Shown here: positions 1 through 11,599 of the stretch, in pieces
Layout of the letters: each line of letters starts with the position of its first letter
How positions within the stretch are numbered: position 1 is the first letter of the stretch
From: Amaurobius ferox
Lineage: Eukaryota > Arthropoda > Arachnida > Araneae > Amaurobiidae
Direction of reading: 5' to 3'
Length of the DNA: 64,000 nt
Assembly: GCA_951213105.1 (NCBI GenBank)
Contig: OX578134.1
Coordinates: forward strand, 135,714,793-135,778,792
The notes under the pieces: model-generated
Databases searched by the model: none
What the model was told of the DNA's origin: nothing
Seen by the model: the letters and a program-made list of their open reading frames with translations, nothing else
Program-made: the position numbers and the translations under genes

Positions 1-84
1 TTTGAGCATGATAAATTCTCGATAAAAGAAGCAGAATGTTATAATGGTCTTCTAGGTTCTACTTTAGATATAGCTGGAAAGATA

Positions 85-165
85 AATTTCTGAGTAGCTT
101 AGTGGATGAGACCATTTTTGGGCAGATAGAGATAAGTGGTTTGATTCCCCGTTGTGGCGTGCATT
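85..165 (+). repeat. tRNA-like SINE head (fragment)
   Basis: The sequence TAGCTTAGTGG at 95-105 fits the pol III A-box consensus, and GGTTTGATTCC at 138-148 differs from the B-box by one base. The 32-base spacing is that of a tRNA. No complete cloverleaf is apparent, so this is probably the head of a decayed tRNA-derived SINE rather than a working tRNA gene. Confidence 0.4.
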
Positions 166-854
166 GTTTAAAATAGCACCGAATTTTAACAAATACGGAA
201 ATTGGAATTTTCTCAGATTTATAATAGATAGTTACGCTAAACAGGATATTACACTATAAATAACAAAAGTGCAGATTAGAAGCTGTACTTTGACATCAAA
301 TTTGAAGATCAACAATGTAAGGGTCCATTTCCAAATGGAAAAGTCTCAGTTCAATATATATTAGCGCGTTCTATGGCCAATCGTAAAGTGGTGGTTTTAT
401 TCTCATGAAACATGTGATCTATAGTATAACCATATACGTGTATTGAGAAATATAGAATTTCAGTCTTTTTCTCTGCAGACACTGGCCATCTTTGAACGAC
501 CGTCATTTTGATGAAAACTCTCTTATAGTATGCTGATATACTGGTGATCTCTTATAGTATACTCTCTTATAGTATATTAATATACTGGTGTTCAAAAGTA
601 ATGCATAATAGAGTAAAATAACTTTTGACAAAAACTTCTAGCGAGAAAACGTTGGAAACGAATTTGTAAACTAATTAAGTCACAAGCAAGTTCAAAGTAA
701 TTATGTTTCTCACGTAAGCTTATCAAAATTTTTGTTTCAGACAATTGGATAAACATAATAGCGTTATGAAAATAAAAAAAAATTGTGAGAATATGTAATT
801 CATTCTATTTTTGCTTGTTTTTCGTAGTCTGTTGGGACTTTTTAATTTGGCATT
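166..854. other. AT-rich non-coding DNA with a short local duplication
   Basis: I see no gene. Around 520-592 the 12-mer CTCTTATAGTAT occurs three times and ATATACTGGTG twice, a small local duplication of no evident function. Confidence 0.5.
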
Positions 855-1013
855 ATGTCACATAAACAGCAAGCATTTACGCGCGGTCGTGTGTTCGATG
901 TGTTGGATTGGGGGTGGATACAGACGGTAATAGTCGAAACTGCTGGTATGGACCAAGCTACAGTATCAAGGCTTTGGAAAAGGTACATATCTACAGAAAA
1001 CGTTCATAGATGA
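855..1013 (+). pseudogene. Tc1/mariner-like transposase N-terminus, fragment
   Basis: A 52-codon frame from the ATG at 855 contains RGRVFDVLDWGW and, later, DQATVSRLWKRY. This resembles the paired-type helix-turn-helix at the start of Tc1-like transposases, where a TVSRxWKR-type recognition helix is common. The frame stops at a TGA at 1011-1013. No DDE domain or terminal inverted repeat was recognised nearby. It is read as the isolated DNA-binding part of a dead transposon. Family assignment rests on motif resemblance alone. Confidence 0.5.
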
Positions 1014-2154
1014 TCTGCAGAAATCTTCCCATTCAAAACTAGCTTAAACCACGCTACATCCAACTAGCTACAAACTAGCTATATCCAAAACAAGCTTAAA
1101 CCATGAGTGATTCCCCCACCATGTTATCTTTTTGAAAATATCTCATTTTTTCTTACTGAGGTCATGCCAGAAGAAACTTCATCCATTTGGGCAGTATAAA
1201 TTCATTATTTTTTCATCAAAAAATATTACATTTTTATTTCATAATTTCCAAGACATGGTAATATAGCCAGAGCCAGTTCAAGCTCTTTCGCTGCGTCATG
1301 CGAGGTTGCAATTTTCGTGTCACATACGCAAACCTTTCAGTGCTGCAGACAAATTTTGACAGCGTAGCTTTTAACACGGATAGCTGCAGATCTTTCGCCA
1401 GTTGTACTAGTGATATAGTGACATTTTCCAGCTGATTATTATTTTTGAAACAATTCTTTTTTGCCGTGAAGATAGGCTTTGTGATCGATCGGATGATTTC
1501 TTTTAGCCATAATCGTCTTTTAATCTAAGAGAAACAAAAGGATATCAACCTATTTTCTTAACAAGCGACTTTGCTGAATGGCCACTATCTTTAAATTCTG
1601 TAACATTTTTTCCAACTCACTTAATACTTTTTCTGATCCATCTTACAGATACAACAAAAAACACAGATAAACTGAATGTATAAAGAAAAGCTTATATAGA
1701 TAGTATTTGCATACTTCAAATTATGTACGCAGAAGCACCAGTCGTTGTTCCCGAGAGGCATTTAGAAAAAAAAAGGGCTAAAGGCTTAATTTTGCAGCGC
1801 GTTCATATAATTTTGCCACAACACGTTTCAATGAAAACTAGATATTTTTTGCATGTTTGAGTACTTTTTTTATATTGCTGGTAAACACAATTGATAAATA
1901 TGTAATTCGTCACAGTAAGTTGCTTTATATATGGTCTGTAAACTTTTTATATATTTCATTATCGAATAACTGAGTGTTCACATCCTTTTTAAACTCACAG
2001 TATCCAAGTCGGTGAATTTAGAGTCCATCCGAGAGAGCCAAACAGAAAACAAAGGAATAACAGAACGATGCGAATAACATGTACGTAAGGTCATGCAGCA
2101 TTCAGTAGTACAAAATACATTGATACAGATGTATCGATACGCCAATCACTAACC
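1014..2154. other. AT-rich DNA, nothing recognised
   Basis: No open frame of credible composition, no tRNA-like boxes and no repeat partner were found here. Confidence 0.5.
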
Positions 2155-2610
2155 TACAGACAAAATACTGAAGAACATTTGTACTAGTTTTTTTTAAGGA
2201 TTATATTTTATATTTAGCACCATCTACAGAAACACCACAGCACACATAAAAATCCTGATTTACAGGTGCTCCACAAGATATATATAACTCTTCCATCCTG
2301 CTTAAATTCATGTATAAGACTATTCGCAGATCGTGCAGTAAGCAATTGAATTGCAACAGAATTGCGCTGAGTGGCTGTAAGTCTCTCGTTATAAAAGTAT
2401 ATCAAAAAATCTCCTTCAGCCCGATTTATTCCTTGCTCTGAAAAGCCAAGGAAACGGGAAAGTACTTTTCTACGTTCGAATGGGAATGGGAGAAAATCTA
2501 TCGGGGCAGATACGAATGATCCTAAAATTCATTTCACGGTGTTCTAGAATGGATGTAAAACATATCCTGTTTCCGGCTTCGTGATTGTATACTTTTTACG
2601 ATCTTTAAAA
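2155..2610 (+). repeat. 0.7-kb repeat family, copy A
   Basis: First of at least five direct copies between 2.1 and 9.2 kb. Shared landmarks are CTGATTTACAGGTG, then GGGAAAGTACTTTTCTACGT near the middle, then ATTTCACGGTGTTCTAGAAT near the end. No copy holds a credible reading frame, and function is unknown. Confidence 0.6.
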
Positions 2611-3944
2611 GTAAAGTTTGTTATTTTTTAACATGTTTTGTAGTAGGGTTTAGGTAGGATGTTTTGGATTTTATTAGAAGTTATAATATGCATTAAAATA
2701 TCTGTAATGTGATCTGTAAGTTCGGCATTTTTTTACATTTTCAACATACTCTTACTTGTCATACACTTGCATATATTCAAAACTCTTTAGATACACTTAT
2801 AAACAGTATCATATCATACAAAATAATTACATTTCTTTAAGAGCGTTCATTGCAAGATATACTTTTAAGATATTGTTGAAAAATTCAACAATGTAATATA
2901 AATATGAAAATTAGCACACCAAATCCTCAAATTTCATTCTAGTTGACAGTGTATTACCTCAAATTATATTATATTATCGTTAAATTAAATAAATCATAAC
3001 TACCACAGAATGAAATAAAATATATGTTCGTATCCCCCCTCCCCCTCCTTTTGATGTTTATTAAAAAGGTAAAAAAGAAATACTGTTTCGTGCGTCTTGC
3101 ATAAATTTAAATAATACAATTAAAAATACAAAGTATTAACAAAAAAAATGTGTGTATCTTTAAAATTCTTTGAATGCTATAGAATATCTGTTAAATGAGT
3201 TGGAAATGTACATTAGCTCATTTCATTAGTTTTTATCGTATTAATAATATTATACTGTATTGCACTATACTATGAACTGTATAGCTCTCTGTATACTGTA
3301 TAGATTACTTATTTCGTTTTCTGTAGTTACCACATGGAAACCAATCTAGAAAACATAAAGACACTGGATAAATGTGGGAAAAGGGAACGAAATTTGAAAC
3401 TTTCGTTATTTCAATACGGCAGTTATTACTGTAACCTATTCTAACAATTTACTTGAAACTAATATGTAACTATAGCATATACTATACACATAAATTAATG
3501 TAGAACAGTTAAAATCTACAGGTATCAGTACATTAACACTGGTACAAAATTTAGGTCCCCTACGTCTTTTATTAATATAAATTTTAAGTAATATATTACA
3601 TTTAATAAAATGCATATAATAATTACATTTATTTCAATCTATGAATTCGAATATTTTGAATTTTTTCATTTTTCTTTCAGAAACTATATTATTGATCTAA
3701 AGATATCTTTTTCAGAACAGTAAGCAAAAATCTTTTGTTACCACGGAGGTTTGGTTCATCCATCTGCTATTACTGTAAATGAATTATTGATAAGTGATTT
3801 AGATACAGATATGACGGAAGGAGAAAAATCGCATCTATCAGAGGACATCATCTTTCATTACAATATAGTGGTAAGCACCGTTGCTGATTTAATCGTTTAA
3901 TGTCTTTTATAGATAATTAGGTATCCAATGTATTTTCAGATGAA
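2611..3944. other. AT-rich DNA, nothing recognised
   Basis: No coding or RNA feature was supported. A short pyrimidine run lies near 3035-3052. Confidence 0.5.
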
Positions 3945-4340
3945 ATATCAAATAATATCTACACTGCATTCAGGATATGATTTCTATTTAACTCTGCCTG
4001 CAGAAACTTTATAGAAAGCCTTGAAATCTTGATTTACAAGTTTTTATTTTCCATATTGAGAAAAATCTCACTACCCGTTCCCACGTAAATTCTTCCATAA
4101 GGTAGTCCTATATTTTGCAGTCAGCAGTAGAGTATCAAATGAATCGCTGAGTGATTCTCTCTATATCTTTGAAGAGTAAAAAGTTGTAGAAAATCTATTT
4201 CAAACGGATTTATTACTTGGTCTGAATGACTCCAAAATGGAAAGCAGTTTTCCATGTTCGAATGGGAAGGGGGAAAATGTCATCGGAGCGGATGCAAATA
4301 ATCACAAAACTTCGATGTTCTAAAAATTCCTCTTGACTTT
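3945..4340 (+). repeat. 0.7-kb repeat family, copy B (diverged)
   Basis: Aligns by landmarks to copies A, C, D and E: an ATCTTGATTTACAAG segment, a CCACGTAAATTCTTCCAT segment, and a TTCCATGTTCGAATGGGA segment. It is the most diverged core. The intervening 4341-4779 has no recognised content. Confidence 0.5.
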
Positions 4341-4779
4341 AGATTATATTTAAGTGCTTACGGCAGTTTCTTTTGTATATTGCTTTATTTAATTTTTATT
4401 ACTATTAAATATAAAATTTTGGTAAACTTAATAAAGTTGGTAATCATTGAATTTATTACTACAAGAAGTTTTGGTTTGTGTGAAGAAATTTGATGTCAGC
4501 AGTAAGCAAGAAATTTGATGGAAGAAATTTGATGCCAGCGGTGAGGTAGGCCTGTAATTTCTGGCCTTCATAGAGTTCCACAAAATTAGGATACATAGTA
4601 AGTTTTATTGATATTATTGCGGATATCGATTGCGGATGACGAGTCAATAAGTGCGTAACTAGGCTACGGATGCTGTAGTCTGCATTGGTAGCGCGATCCG
4701 TTGGCAAGTTGTTAGACGTTTCATTCAACATTTTGAAACAAAAGGTGAAAGAGTTACCACCCGTACAGTGTAGAATGCA

Positions 4780-5040
4780 ATAAAATATATCTTGTTTCAA
4801 ATTTAAACCAGTTTTGCACTTTGATAAAGTGTTGTGTTTATAATTTGTATTGTTATAAGATACCAATTTTTTGCTGACTATTTTGTAGTTTAAGCAAAGT
4901 TTAATTTTTAAACTTTAAAAAACAAAATAAAGAAATAATGGAGGGGATTTTGATATTACAATTAACTATCTATTTAAGAAAAATACTTCTGGAATATAAA
5001 TATTTCAGATATCTTGAATAATCTGTAAAATGTAATATTA
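4780..5040 (+). repeat. 0.7-kb repeat family, tail segment split by a transposon
   Basis: This stretch resembles 6490-6770, sharing the ACTTTGATAAAGTGTTGTG-like and TTTGTAGTTTAAGCAAAG-like parts. The homology resumes after the mariner-like element at 6020, so the element interrupted one repeat unit. Confidence 0.5.
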
Positions 5041-6017
5041 CAGAGGGTGTTTACACATTTTTGTAACGATTTTGACTTTCTCCATGAATTAAATTTAAAT
5101 AGATAAAAACAAACCTGACTGGCATCAAATCAGAATAGGGTTTAATTATCGTCGGCATCATTAAAGATATTCTTTGCTTTAAAATGTCGCTAGAAAATGA
5201 ACAATGGATCGAAGACTATATTTTTGCGCTTTCCGAAGAGAAATACTCTTATTAAATTATAATACTCTTATTAGATTATTAAAAAAAGATGTGAAAAGTA
5301 TGGTTCTAATATTTCTACACGTAAATTAAGAGACATAATTAATAAAGAAGGAAGGGAATGTCAAAGGTTACATTTGACTGGGAAAAATGAAAAAAATGCA
5401 TACCCAACAAACACTGGTTCAGAGAAAACAAGGAAAGTTTTGCTTAAGGCTTTATGGTTATTGCTGGATTCCCTTATAACGGAAAACTTAAAATAAGGAA
5501 AGTAGAAAAAAATGTCAAAATTAACTCGGATTACTATCAGAAATTTGCTTTAACACCTGTTTTCAAAAAATACATTCCATCACTTTACTCAAACAATTTT
5601 CACTGTGTTAAGTTCCATCAGGATAAGGCTACCAGCAATACCTCTAAATTTACTGATATATTTTTTGAAAAATGAGAAATGAAACCGAAATTGAGGCTAT
5701 TCCATTTAAATGCATCCCACCCAAGTCCTCTGACGTGCCTCCTGTGGATTATTGTGCATTTGGGCTTTTAAAACAAACTCTTTCATTAGCGGCATCCCAA
5801 AACATTGGATGGACTTTGAAAGATTGTTGTGGAGGAGTGAAACGAAATCAACCTTGATATTTTAAGAAAAGCTCTTTTATCTTGGAAATCAAGATGTAAT
5901 ATGATAGTTTAACAAAAGGTCTATCAGATTGAACATATTAAAAAATAAAATTCTTATCTTTGTTTATGTATATATTTTTCAAAATCGTTACAAAAATGTG
6001 TGAACAAACACCCTTTG
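5041..6017 (+). mobile_element. Tc1/mariner-superfamily DNA transposon, 977 bp, inactive
   Basis: Terminal inverted repeats begin CAGAGGGTGTTTACACATTT on the left, and the right end read backwards begins CAAAGGGTGTTTGTTCACAC. TA dinucleotides flank both ends (5039-5040 and 6018-6019), the expected target duplication of this superfamily. It sits inside a unit of the 0.7-kb repeat family and is therefore younger than that cluster. The transposase inside is broken. Confidence 0.85.
5184..5946 (+). pseudogene. mariner-like transposase, degraded
   Basis: The frame opens at ATG 5184 with MSLENEQWIEDYIFAL and is soon closed by stops. Recognisable DDE-domain parts follow. A segment GKLKIRKVEKNVKINSDYYQ (near 5480-5540) matches the strand region after the first catalytic residue of Tc1/mariner enzymes. 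HQDKATSNTS (near 5613-5645) contains the second Asp, and PPKSSDVPPVDYCAFGLLKQ (near 5720-5778) holds the third-acid region. The last two blocks lie in different frames, so a frameshift joins them near 5670. The N-terminal half also carries several stops. Not functional as it stands; the superfamily call is firm, the subfamily open. Confidence 0.8.
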
Positions 6018-6059
6018 TATTTTCATTGTTGATTTTTTATGCTTTTTATATAATAAAAT

Positions 6060-6775
6060 ATCCAATATAATTGCAGCCAAAATATCAAAGAACATTTGCA
6101 TCTAGTTTCGGTAGGATATAGCTTCTATTTAACGCCGTCTGAAGGAACATAATACCTTACATGCAAATTCTGTTTTACAGGTGTTCCATAGGAAATATAT
6201 TACTCTACGTTCCAGCGCAGATTCTTCCATAAAAATATTCACAGACCTTGCTGTTAGCCACTGAAATGCACCTGAAAGGCTCTGAGAGGTTTTAGGCCTC
6301 ACTTTACGAGGAATAGAAAGCTACCGGAAATCTACTTTGACCCGATTTATTTTTTTGCAGTGAATTGTCTAGAAAACGGGAAAGTACTTTTCTACGTTCG
6401 AATAGAACGAGAGAAAAGCCATTGATGCAGAAGGTTTGAATGAACATATTAGTTTCCATGGTGTTCTAGAGCGGATGTAAAAACATCTTCTGTTCCAGAT
6501 TTGGACCAATTTTTGCGTTTGGATAATGTTTTGTGTTTATTTTAGTTTATATTGTTATAAATTACAGTATTTTGTAGGCTGTTTTGTAGATTCAGTGAAA
6601 TCCTAGTTTATAAATTTTCAGAAATCAGATAAAAAAATAATAGGGGAGAGGGGGGATATTGATGTGGCAATTTACTGTTTATTTAAAAATAATATGCCTG
6701 TAACATGAATACATTATATATTTCAAGTAATCTACAAAATGGGATTTCATTTTCAACTTTTATTGTTTTGCGCAT
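6060..6775 (+). repeat. 0.7-kb repeat family, copy C
   Basis: The clearest full unit, running from a TTGCAGCCAAAATATC start through the shared core and into an AT-rich tail. Copy D starts 710 bases later, which gives the unit length. Confidence 0.65.
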
Positions 6776-7200
6776 TTGATCTATGAAATGTTCAGTGTAA
6801 TTGCAGACAAAATATCGGAGAACATCTGGATTTGTTTTCAGTGTGTTAAAATTTCTATTTCGCACTATTTTCATAACTTACATGGACATTCTGATTTACA
6901 AGTGTTCCAAAATGAATCTATAACTCAACATTCTCCTTCTAGATTTTTTGATAAAAATATTCATAGAACATTCTATCATATTAGTAATTGAATTACATCT
7001 GAATCGTTCTTAGAGATTTTGAGCATTTTTTACGAGAAATAAAAGCCATCGAAAATCTGCTTGGGCCCGAATTATTTCTTGTTCTGAATTGTCAAGAAAA
7101 CGGAAAAGTACTTTCCTACGTTCAAATGGGAACGGAGAAAATCCAAATCATCACCCGAATGATCAAATTCCACAGTGTTCGTAAAAACTTCTCCCGTAGT
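6776..7200 (+). repeat. 0.7-kb repeat family, copy D (tail missing)
   Basis: Directly follows copy C in the same orientation and shares ATTCTGATTTACAAGTGTTC and the downstream core landmarks. It loses homology near 7200. Confidence 0.6.
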
Positions 7201-8564
7201 ATTTTGTTTCTAAAGAATAGACACCAAGAGTTTTCAAATTAGACCAATGAAATCGTTATATAATATTTTATGCATGTTTTTCAAAGAACGTGCAATATAT
7301 CGAGGATGCTTCATGCCAATTTCATAAAATGAACACCTTTAATATTCCAAATTACGTATAAAATAAATGTGACAGAAATAGCTACAATGCATCCGATTAA
7401 AAAACAAAATAATTATTTCTGAAAGTCTCACCTCCAGACATGCACCTTCTCTGGCTCCACCTGTATGTCTACTACGCTGAATTTTATTTTGAAATTTTAA
7501 AATAATGAAACTTACCTGCACTATTGAATGAGAAAATTCTTTCAGCTAGACGTTTTGAAGTAAATAATCTCTATAGTCAGGGAATTCGGCTGAAATCAGT
7601 GTTACGAAAAACGAAAACACTTTAAACGGTTATATCTTAACGTAATAAACAAACAGTTATATCTTAAATGTAATAACGTGATAGATAAAAATAAACAGTT
7701 TATCCATATTTTGTTGAAATAGTCTACATTTATGAATATACAAAAACACTTTTAATATTCTATTTTAAATAATTATTTTGAATTGTTTTTCTGCCCGAGC
7801 AAGATTTTGTTTCATTTTGCTTACTTTCATTCAAAATATCTTCTAAACTATAAGAGGTAGATATAAATAATAGTCAACAAAACTGTTCAATAGGAAATTT
7901 AAATTCAAGACCAGTCATTTGTTTTTTTATAAAGCGTTTATAATTTCCAAGCAATCGTCTTGTAAAGTTGAAGAAGATTGAAAAGAAGATTGAGTGTTCG
8001 TTTTAAAGCTTGTAATGCGCACATCTCGAAAACTAAAACTGATAGCGAAATTTTAAACGCGAAGGAATATATGATTCGATTTTAGATCGGATTCTTAGTT
8101 TTCGAAAAATAGTCATTATAAGATCTTACAAAATCTACTACGACCTTGTGTTAATATTCGAACGTAACTTGATTAAGCTCTTTCAATTATGTATTTTACT
8201 CTAGTTATCATATTTCCACATTATCTGTTTGCGAATAAAATACATGAAACTTAACATAACATTTACTTTACAAGACGTTATTTGTGTAAAACCATATCGT
8301 CTCCACCGATTAGAGCCATCGCAGTTCCTTTGGTCTGATATTCAAAAGCTTTCTACAAATAATTAAAAAGAATATCAAGTTTTTTTTTAAACTTTCGAAA
8401 TAGTGTTTTAAATAGACAAACTACGATTTTTGGATATCGAATTAGCTAAGAAAAACGTTAGAAACATGCATAGTCTAGATATTTCATCGCACATGTTTAA
8501 ATAGTGTAAGATTTAAAAAATATAAACGGATTTTGTATAGTTAAATATGTTTTTTTTTTGTATA
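7201..8564. other. AT-rich DNA, nothing recognised
   Basis: Short frames here have no domain-like content. No repeat partner elsewhere in the window was noticed. Confidence 0.5.
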
Positions 8565-9161
8565 ATCAGATATACAATATAATTGCACACAAAATAAATA
8601 TTAAAGAACATATATACATATTTTAAGTAGGATATAACAGCAACTTAGCGCTGCCTACAGGAACATCAGAACTTACATACAAATTCTGATTTGCAGGTGT
8701 TCCGTACGAAATATATCACTCCATTTTCCCGCGTAAATTCTTCCGTAAAAATGTTCGTTGATCTTACTGTTAGCAATGGAATTGCACCTGTATCGCACTA
8801 AGGCGTTCTAGGTCTTTCTTTGCGAGGAATAAAAATATATCGAAAAATCTACTTCGTACCGATTTATTTTTTGCCATGAATAGTCAAGAAAACGGGAAAG
8901 TACTTTTTCAACGTTCGAATGGAACGAGAGAGCAGCCACCGGGGCAGATCCGAACGATCATAGAACTCGTTTCACGGTGTTTTAGAATGGATGTAAAAAC
9001 ATCTCCCGTTCCTAGTTTTGGAACATTTTTATTTGTGTTTTGAAAAAACTTTGTGTCTGCTTAGTTCATATTACTGGTATTAAATGACGATTATATGACG
9101 TTTATATAGTGTTTCATTCGAAAATTTAGTTTTTAAATTTTAATAAATAAGATAAATTAAT
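8565..9161 (+). repeat. 0.7-kb repeat family, copy E
   Basis: Shares the start (ACACAAAATAAATATTAAAG), the core (GGGAAAGTACTTTTTCAACG) and the terminal ACATCTCCCGTTCC with copies A-D. Its AT-rich tail is interrupted by the hammerhead foldback and resumes at 9624. Confidence 0.65.
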
Positions 9162-9243
9162 ACATTAAAATCAAAAACAACCAAGAAATGGGTTTAAAAG
9201 TCTTTTATTAAAATCTCCTTTTCATGACATATATAATCACACT

Positions 9244-9285
9244 GCCATAGCGCTTTCGGGCAAATTTATGCCCTTCATCATTGGC
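9244..9285 (-). ncRNA. Hammerhead-ribozyme-like unit, left arm
   Basis: Read on the minus strand it is the inverted counterpart of the unit at 9465-9506. It has the same UGAUGA box, GGGC/GCCC helix II, GAAA box and AGCGCU followed by A and UGGC. It carries the same C-to-A change before UGAUGA. Confidence 0.6.
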
Positions 9286-9404
9286 GAAGTATAAGACTTC
9301 GCCAATGATGTAGAAATTTATGCCCTTCATCATTGGCGAAGTATAAGACTTCGCCAATGATGTAGAAATTTATGCCCTTCATCATTGGCGAAGTCTAAGA
9401 CTTC
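9284..9404. repeat. Tandem of palindromic half-units, about 52-bp period
   Basis: The segments CTTCGCCAATGATG and CATCATTGGCGAAG alternate with TAGAAATTTATGCCCTT. They make two to three tandem palindromic units that contain the 5' half of the hammerhead motif on both strands but lack the GAAA half. They look like rearranged remains of the flanking hammerhead repeats. Confidence 0.6.
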
Positions 9405-9446
9405 GCCAATGATGAAGGGCATAAATTTGCCCGAAAGCGCTATGGC
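9405..9446 (+). ncRNA. Hammerhead-ribozyme-like unit 1
   Basis: The order of parts fits a type I hammerhead. GCCA (9405-9408) forms one side of helix I and TGATGA (9410-9415) is most of the CUGAUGA box. GGGC (9417-9420) pairs with GCCC (9429-9432) as helix II, and GAAA lies at 9433-9436. AGCGCT (9436-9441) is self-complementary, as in minimal helix III ribozymes that act as dimers. A9442 is the expected cleavage nucleotide, and TGGC (9443-9446) closes helix I. The base before TGATGA is A (9409) where active ribozymes need C, so activity is doubtful. Confidence 0.65.
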
Positions 9447-9464
9447 AGTGTGATTTTAGATTTC

Positions 9465-9506
9465 GCCAATGATGAAGGGCATAAATTTGCCCGAAAGCGC
9501 TATGGC
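9465..9506 (+). ncRNA. Hammerhead-ribozyme-like unit 2
   Basis: An exact repeat of unit 1 shifted by 60 bases, so the two form a head-to-tail dimer. That is the arrangement needed when helix III is too short to fold alone. It has the same C-to-A change in the core, at 9469. Confidence 0.65.
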
Positions 9507-9636
9507 AGTGTGATTTTATATGTCATGAAAAGGAGATTTTAATAAAAGACTTTCAAACCTATTTTTTGGTTGTCTTTGATTTTAATGTATTAATTAGTTG
9601 ATGTGTTTCCATAACATTTTATTAAGATAAATTAAT

Positions 9637-11302
9637 CATAGGAGATTTTGGTAATGAAGTTAGTTGCTCAGTATAAAATATTTAGCTTGGTTAGTTGATT
9701 AGTATAGATTTATTTTAATCCATATATTTGATTTTTTAATATTTTGCTATAGTCTGAGATTATAATGTGTATGGACAGTTTTTATAGTGTTCCTAGAAAA
9801 GTCCTTAGACACCGAAATAACTTTGAAAAGAAAGCTCCATGAGTGTGCACGTAAATTCTATCTATAATGCAGTAACTATTTTTCCCCTTTTCTTCCCTTT
9901 CGTTCTACTATATCGGGATTTATCGTTCAAAATTTTTTATGTTTGGCTGGCATAGTTTGGCAATCATTTGGCCGTTAGTGTCCAGGCTTGTTGAACTGAA
10001 GTCAGAATTCTACTGATTTCTGAGACGTACGTATGTTTACTTACCTCAATTTGCGCTGAATATTACTTTGCGCTCGAATATTACTTTAATCAGTAAATGC
10101 CAATGGTTAAAATGTTAATGAAAAAACATTTTATCTAGAAAAGACCATTGTCAATTTTATCTTATTAATGGTAGAATAATTAATATTGTTATCTATGGGA
10201 TAAATCAATAGCTGCCGAACGCGAGAAGGAGATAGCATGGTGGGTTTGAATGCATCTGTTTATGTTGTCAGATAACTAAACTGAAGTAAACATGTTTTAC
10301 CCTGCCCAGGGCTAATAAAAATATTTGCTTCGTAATAATGATCTTATCAATGTTTTATTTTAATTTCCGACTTTAAATTAAATTAATGCGGACAAATTAT
10401 TTATCGAAAATCAAAGTACATATAATAGAAAGTCTATAACCAAGAGAGGTATTTTGTGATATACGCATTTCAAGAAATACATTTGCGATTTTTTCGATTT
10501 AGTAAAATATCACATAAGCACTTGCATCAAGCTAAAGATTTATTTTAAGCCATATTTATTTAAAATCGTTTAATATTATTTTACGTAGAATAAGACAGCC
10601 ACACATGTTCTTATCCCACTTTAATCTGCTGTTAGGAATGGTTTCGAAACGCAACAGATGGACCGATTTTGCTCCTAGAACTTTTCATTAGCATTTGCTA
10701 TTATTTGATTACCACATGGGTGGAAGGAATAGAAACTATTTTACTCCAAGTCTTGTAATCTGGTCATGTTAAAATATTAAATTTCCAATAGATATTGTTA
10801 TAACGAGGAAAAGTTTAATCAATTGGTGTTTGAAATAATGCTTGTGCGTATCTCTCAGCATTTGCATATGCCTGTCAGTATTTGTATATGAGTCTATGGT
10901 CAGAAAATCTTTTGAACATATCAAGTGATTTCCATGAAATTCTGTACAATTATTCTAACGAATAAACACAAAAAGTGGGTGGTTTTTAGTACATTGGATC
11001 CAGCAAGAGATCATTTCTCCCCCGGAAATACCAAAACATCATCAAAATTATTATTAAAAAACCGTTATGTGAAAAATTATTTCATATATAATTTTCTTGC
11101 GTAATTTTAGTATTTCAAAGTGAATGAATCTGTGTGCACAACACTAACATTCATTGCACGTTTTAGTGCTGTTGGGTTGCTTTTAATGTTTAGTCATTTC
11201 AGAAAGTTTGTTATTTATATAAATCGGCTAAGACGGTTTACTTATTTTTTAATGTTCCATTTTCCTATTTTATTTTTTTTAATTCTAATATTCTGTTTCA
11301 TC
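9637..11302. other. AT-rich DNA, nothing recognised
   Basis: No credible coding or RNA feature was found. Confidence 0.5.
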
Positions 11303-11312
11303 TATTCTATTC

Positions 11313-11589
11313 CAGGATTGGACAGCCCAGTGTTTAGAGCTTGGGATTGCACTCGGAAAACCCGATTGCCGGCTCTGTCAAAACTGTCCTCGTGTTCACG
11401 TGGAGTACGAGCACGTTAAATATGTGGGTTTGTAAGTCCTTAAGAGATGTTGGTGTTAGGGGAAGGAGGGTGCGGTTCTTTTGGATACTCCCCACTGGGT
11501 TTCGGTCTAATTTGGGTGGCACTTCCTGGCCGTCTAAACAGATACCTTTTACCTTCGGGTAGGTCGGACGTTCTGGATTGAAGAAGAAG
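11313..11589 (+). mobile_element. tRNA-derived SINE (family S1), single copy
   Basis: The 10-mer TATTCTATTC flanks it at 11303-11312 and 11590-11599 as a target duplication. The head carries a decayed A-box (CAGCCCAGTGTTTAG) and a damaged B-box region. The body runs through GAGTACGAGCACGTTAAA and ACTGGGTTTCGGTCTAA to a tail with GGTAGGTCGGACGTTCTG and GAAGAAGAAG. The same body occurs in the 43.6-44.4 kb trimer and at 55.5 kb. Open frames across it are fortuitous. Confidence 0.8.
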
Positions 11590-11599
11590 TATTCTATTC

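Larger units (their letters stand above)
9162..9623. mobile_element. Foldback element with hammerhead-like units and 13-bp target duplication
   Basis: The 13-mer AAGATAAATTAAT occurs directly before (9149-9161) and directly after (9624-9636), a perfect target duplication. Flanking repeat copy E resumes after it, giving independent evidence of insertion. Inside, arms of about 130 bases (roughly 9155-9287 and 9464-9595) are near-perfect inverted copies, with only a few mismatches. Between them lie tandem pieces built from the same motif. Each full motif can fold as a hammerhead ribozyme core. Tandem hammerhead motifs in pseudo-LTRs are known from Penelope-like retroelements, so a non-autonomous PLE relative is the best guess. 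No PLE protein is present, so parentage is inferred. Confidence 0.75.
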
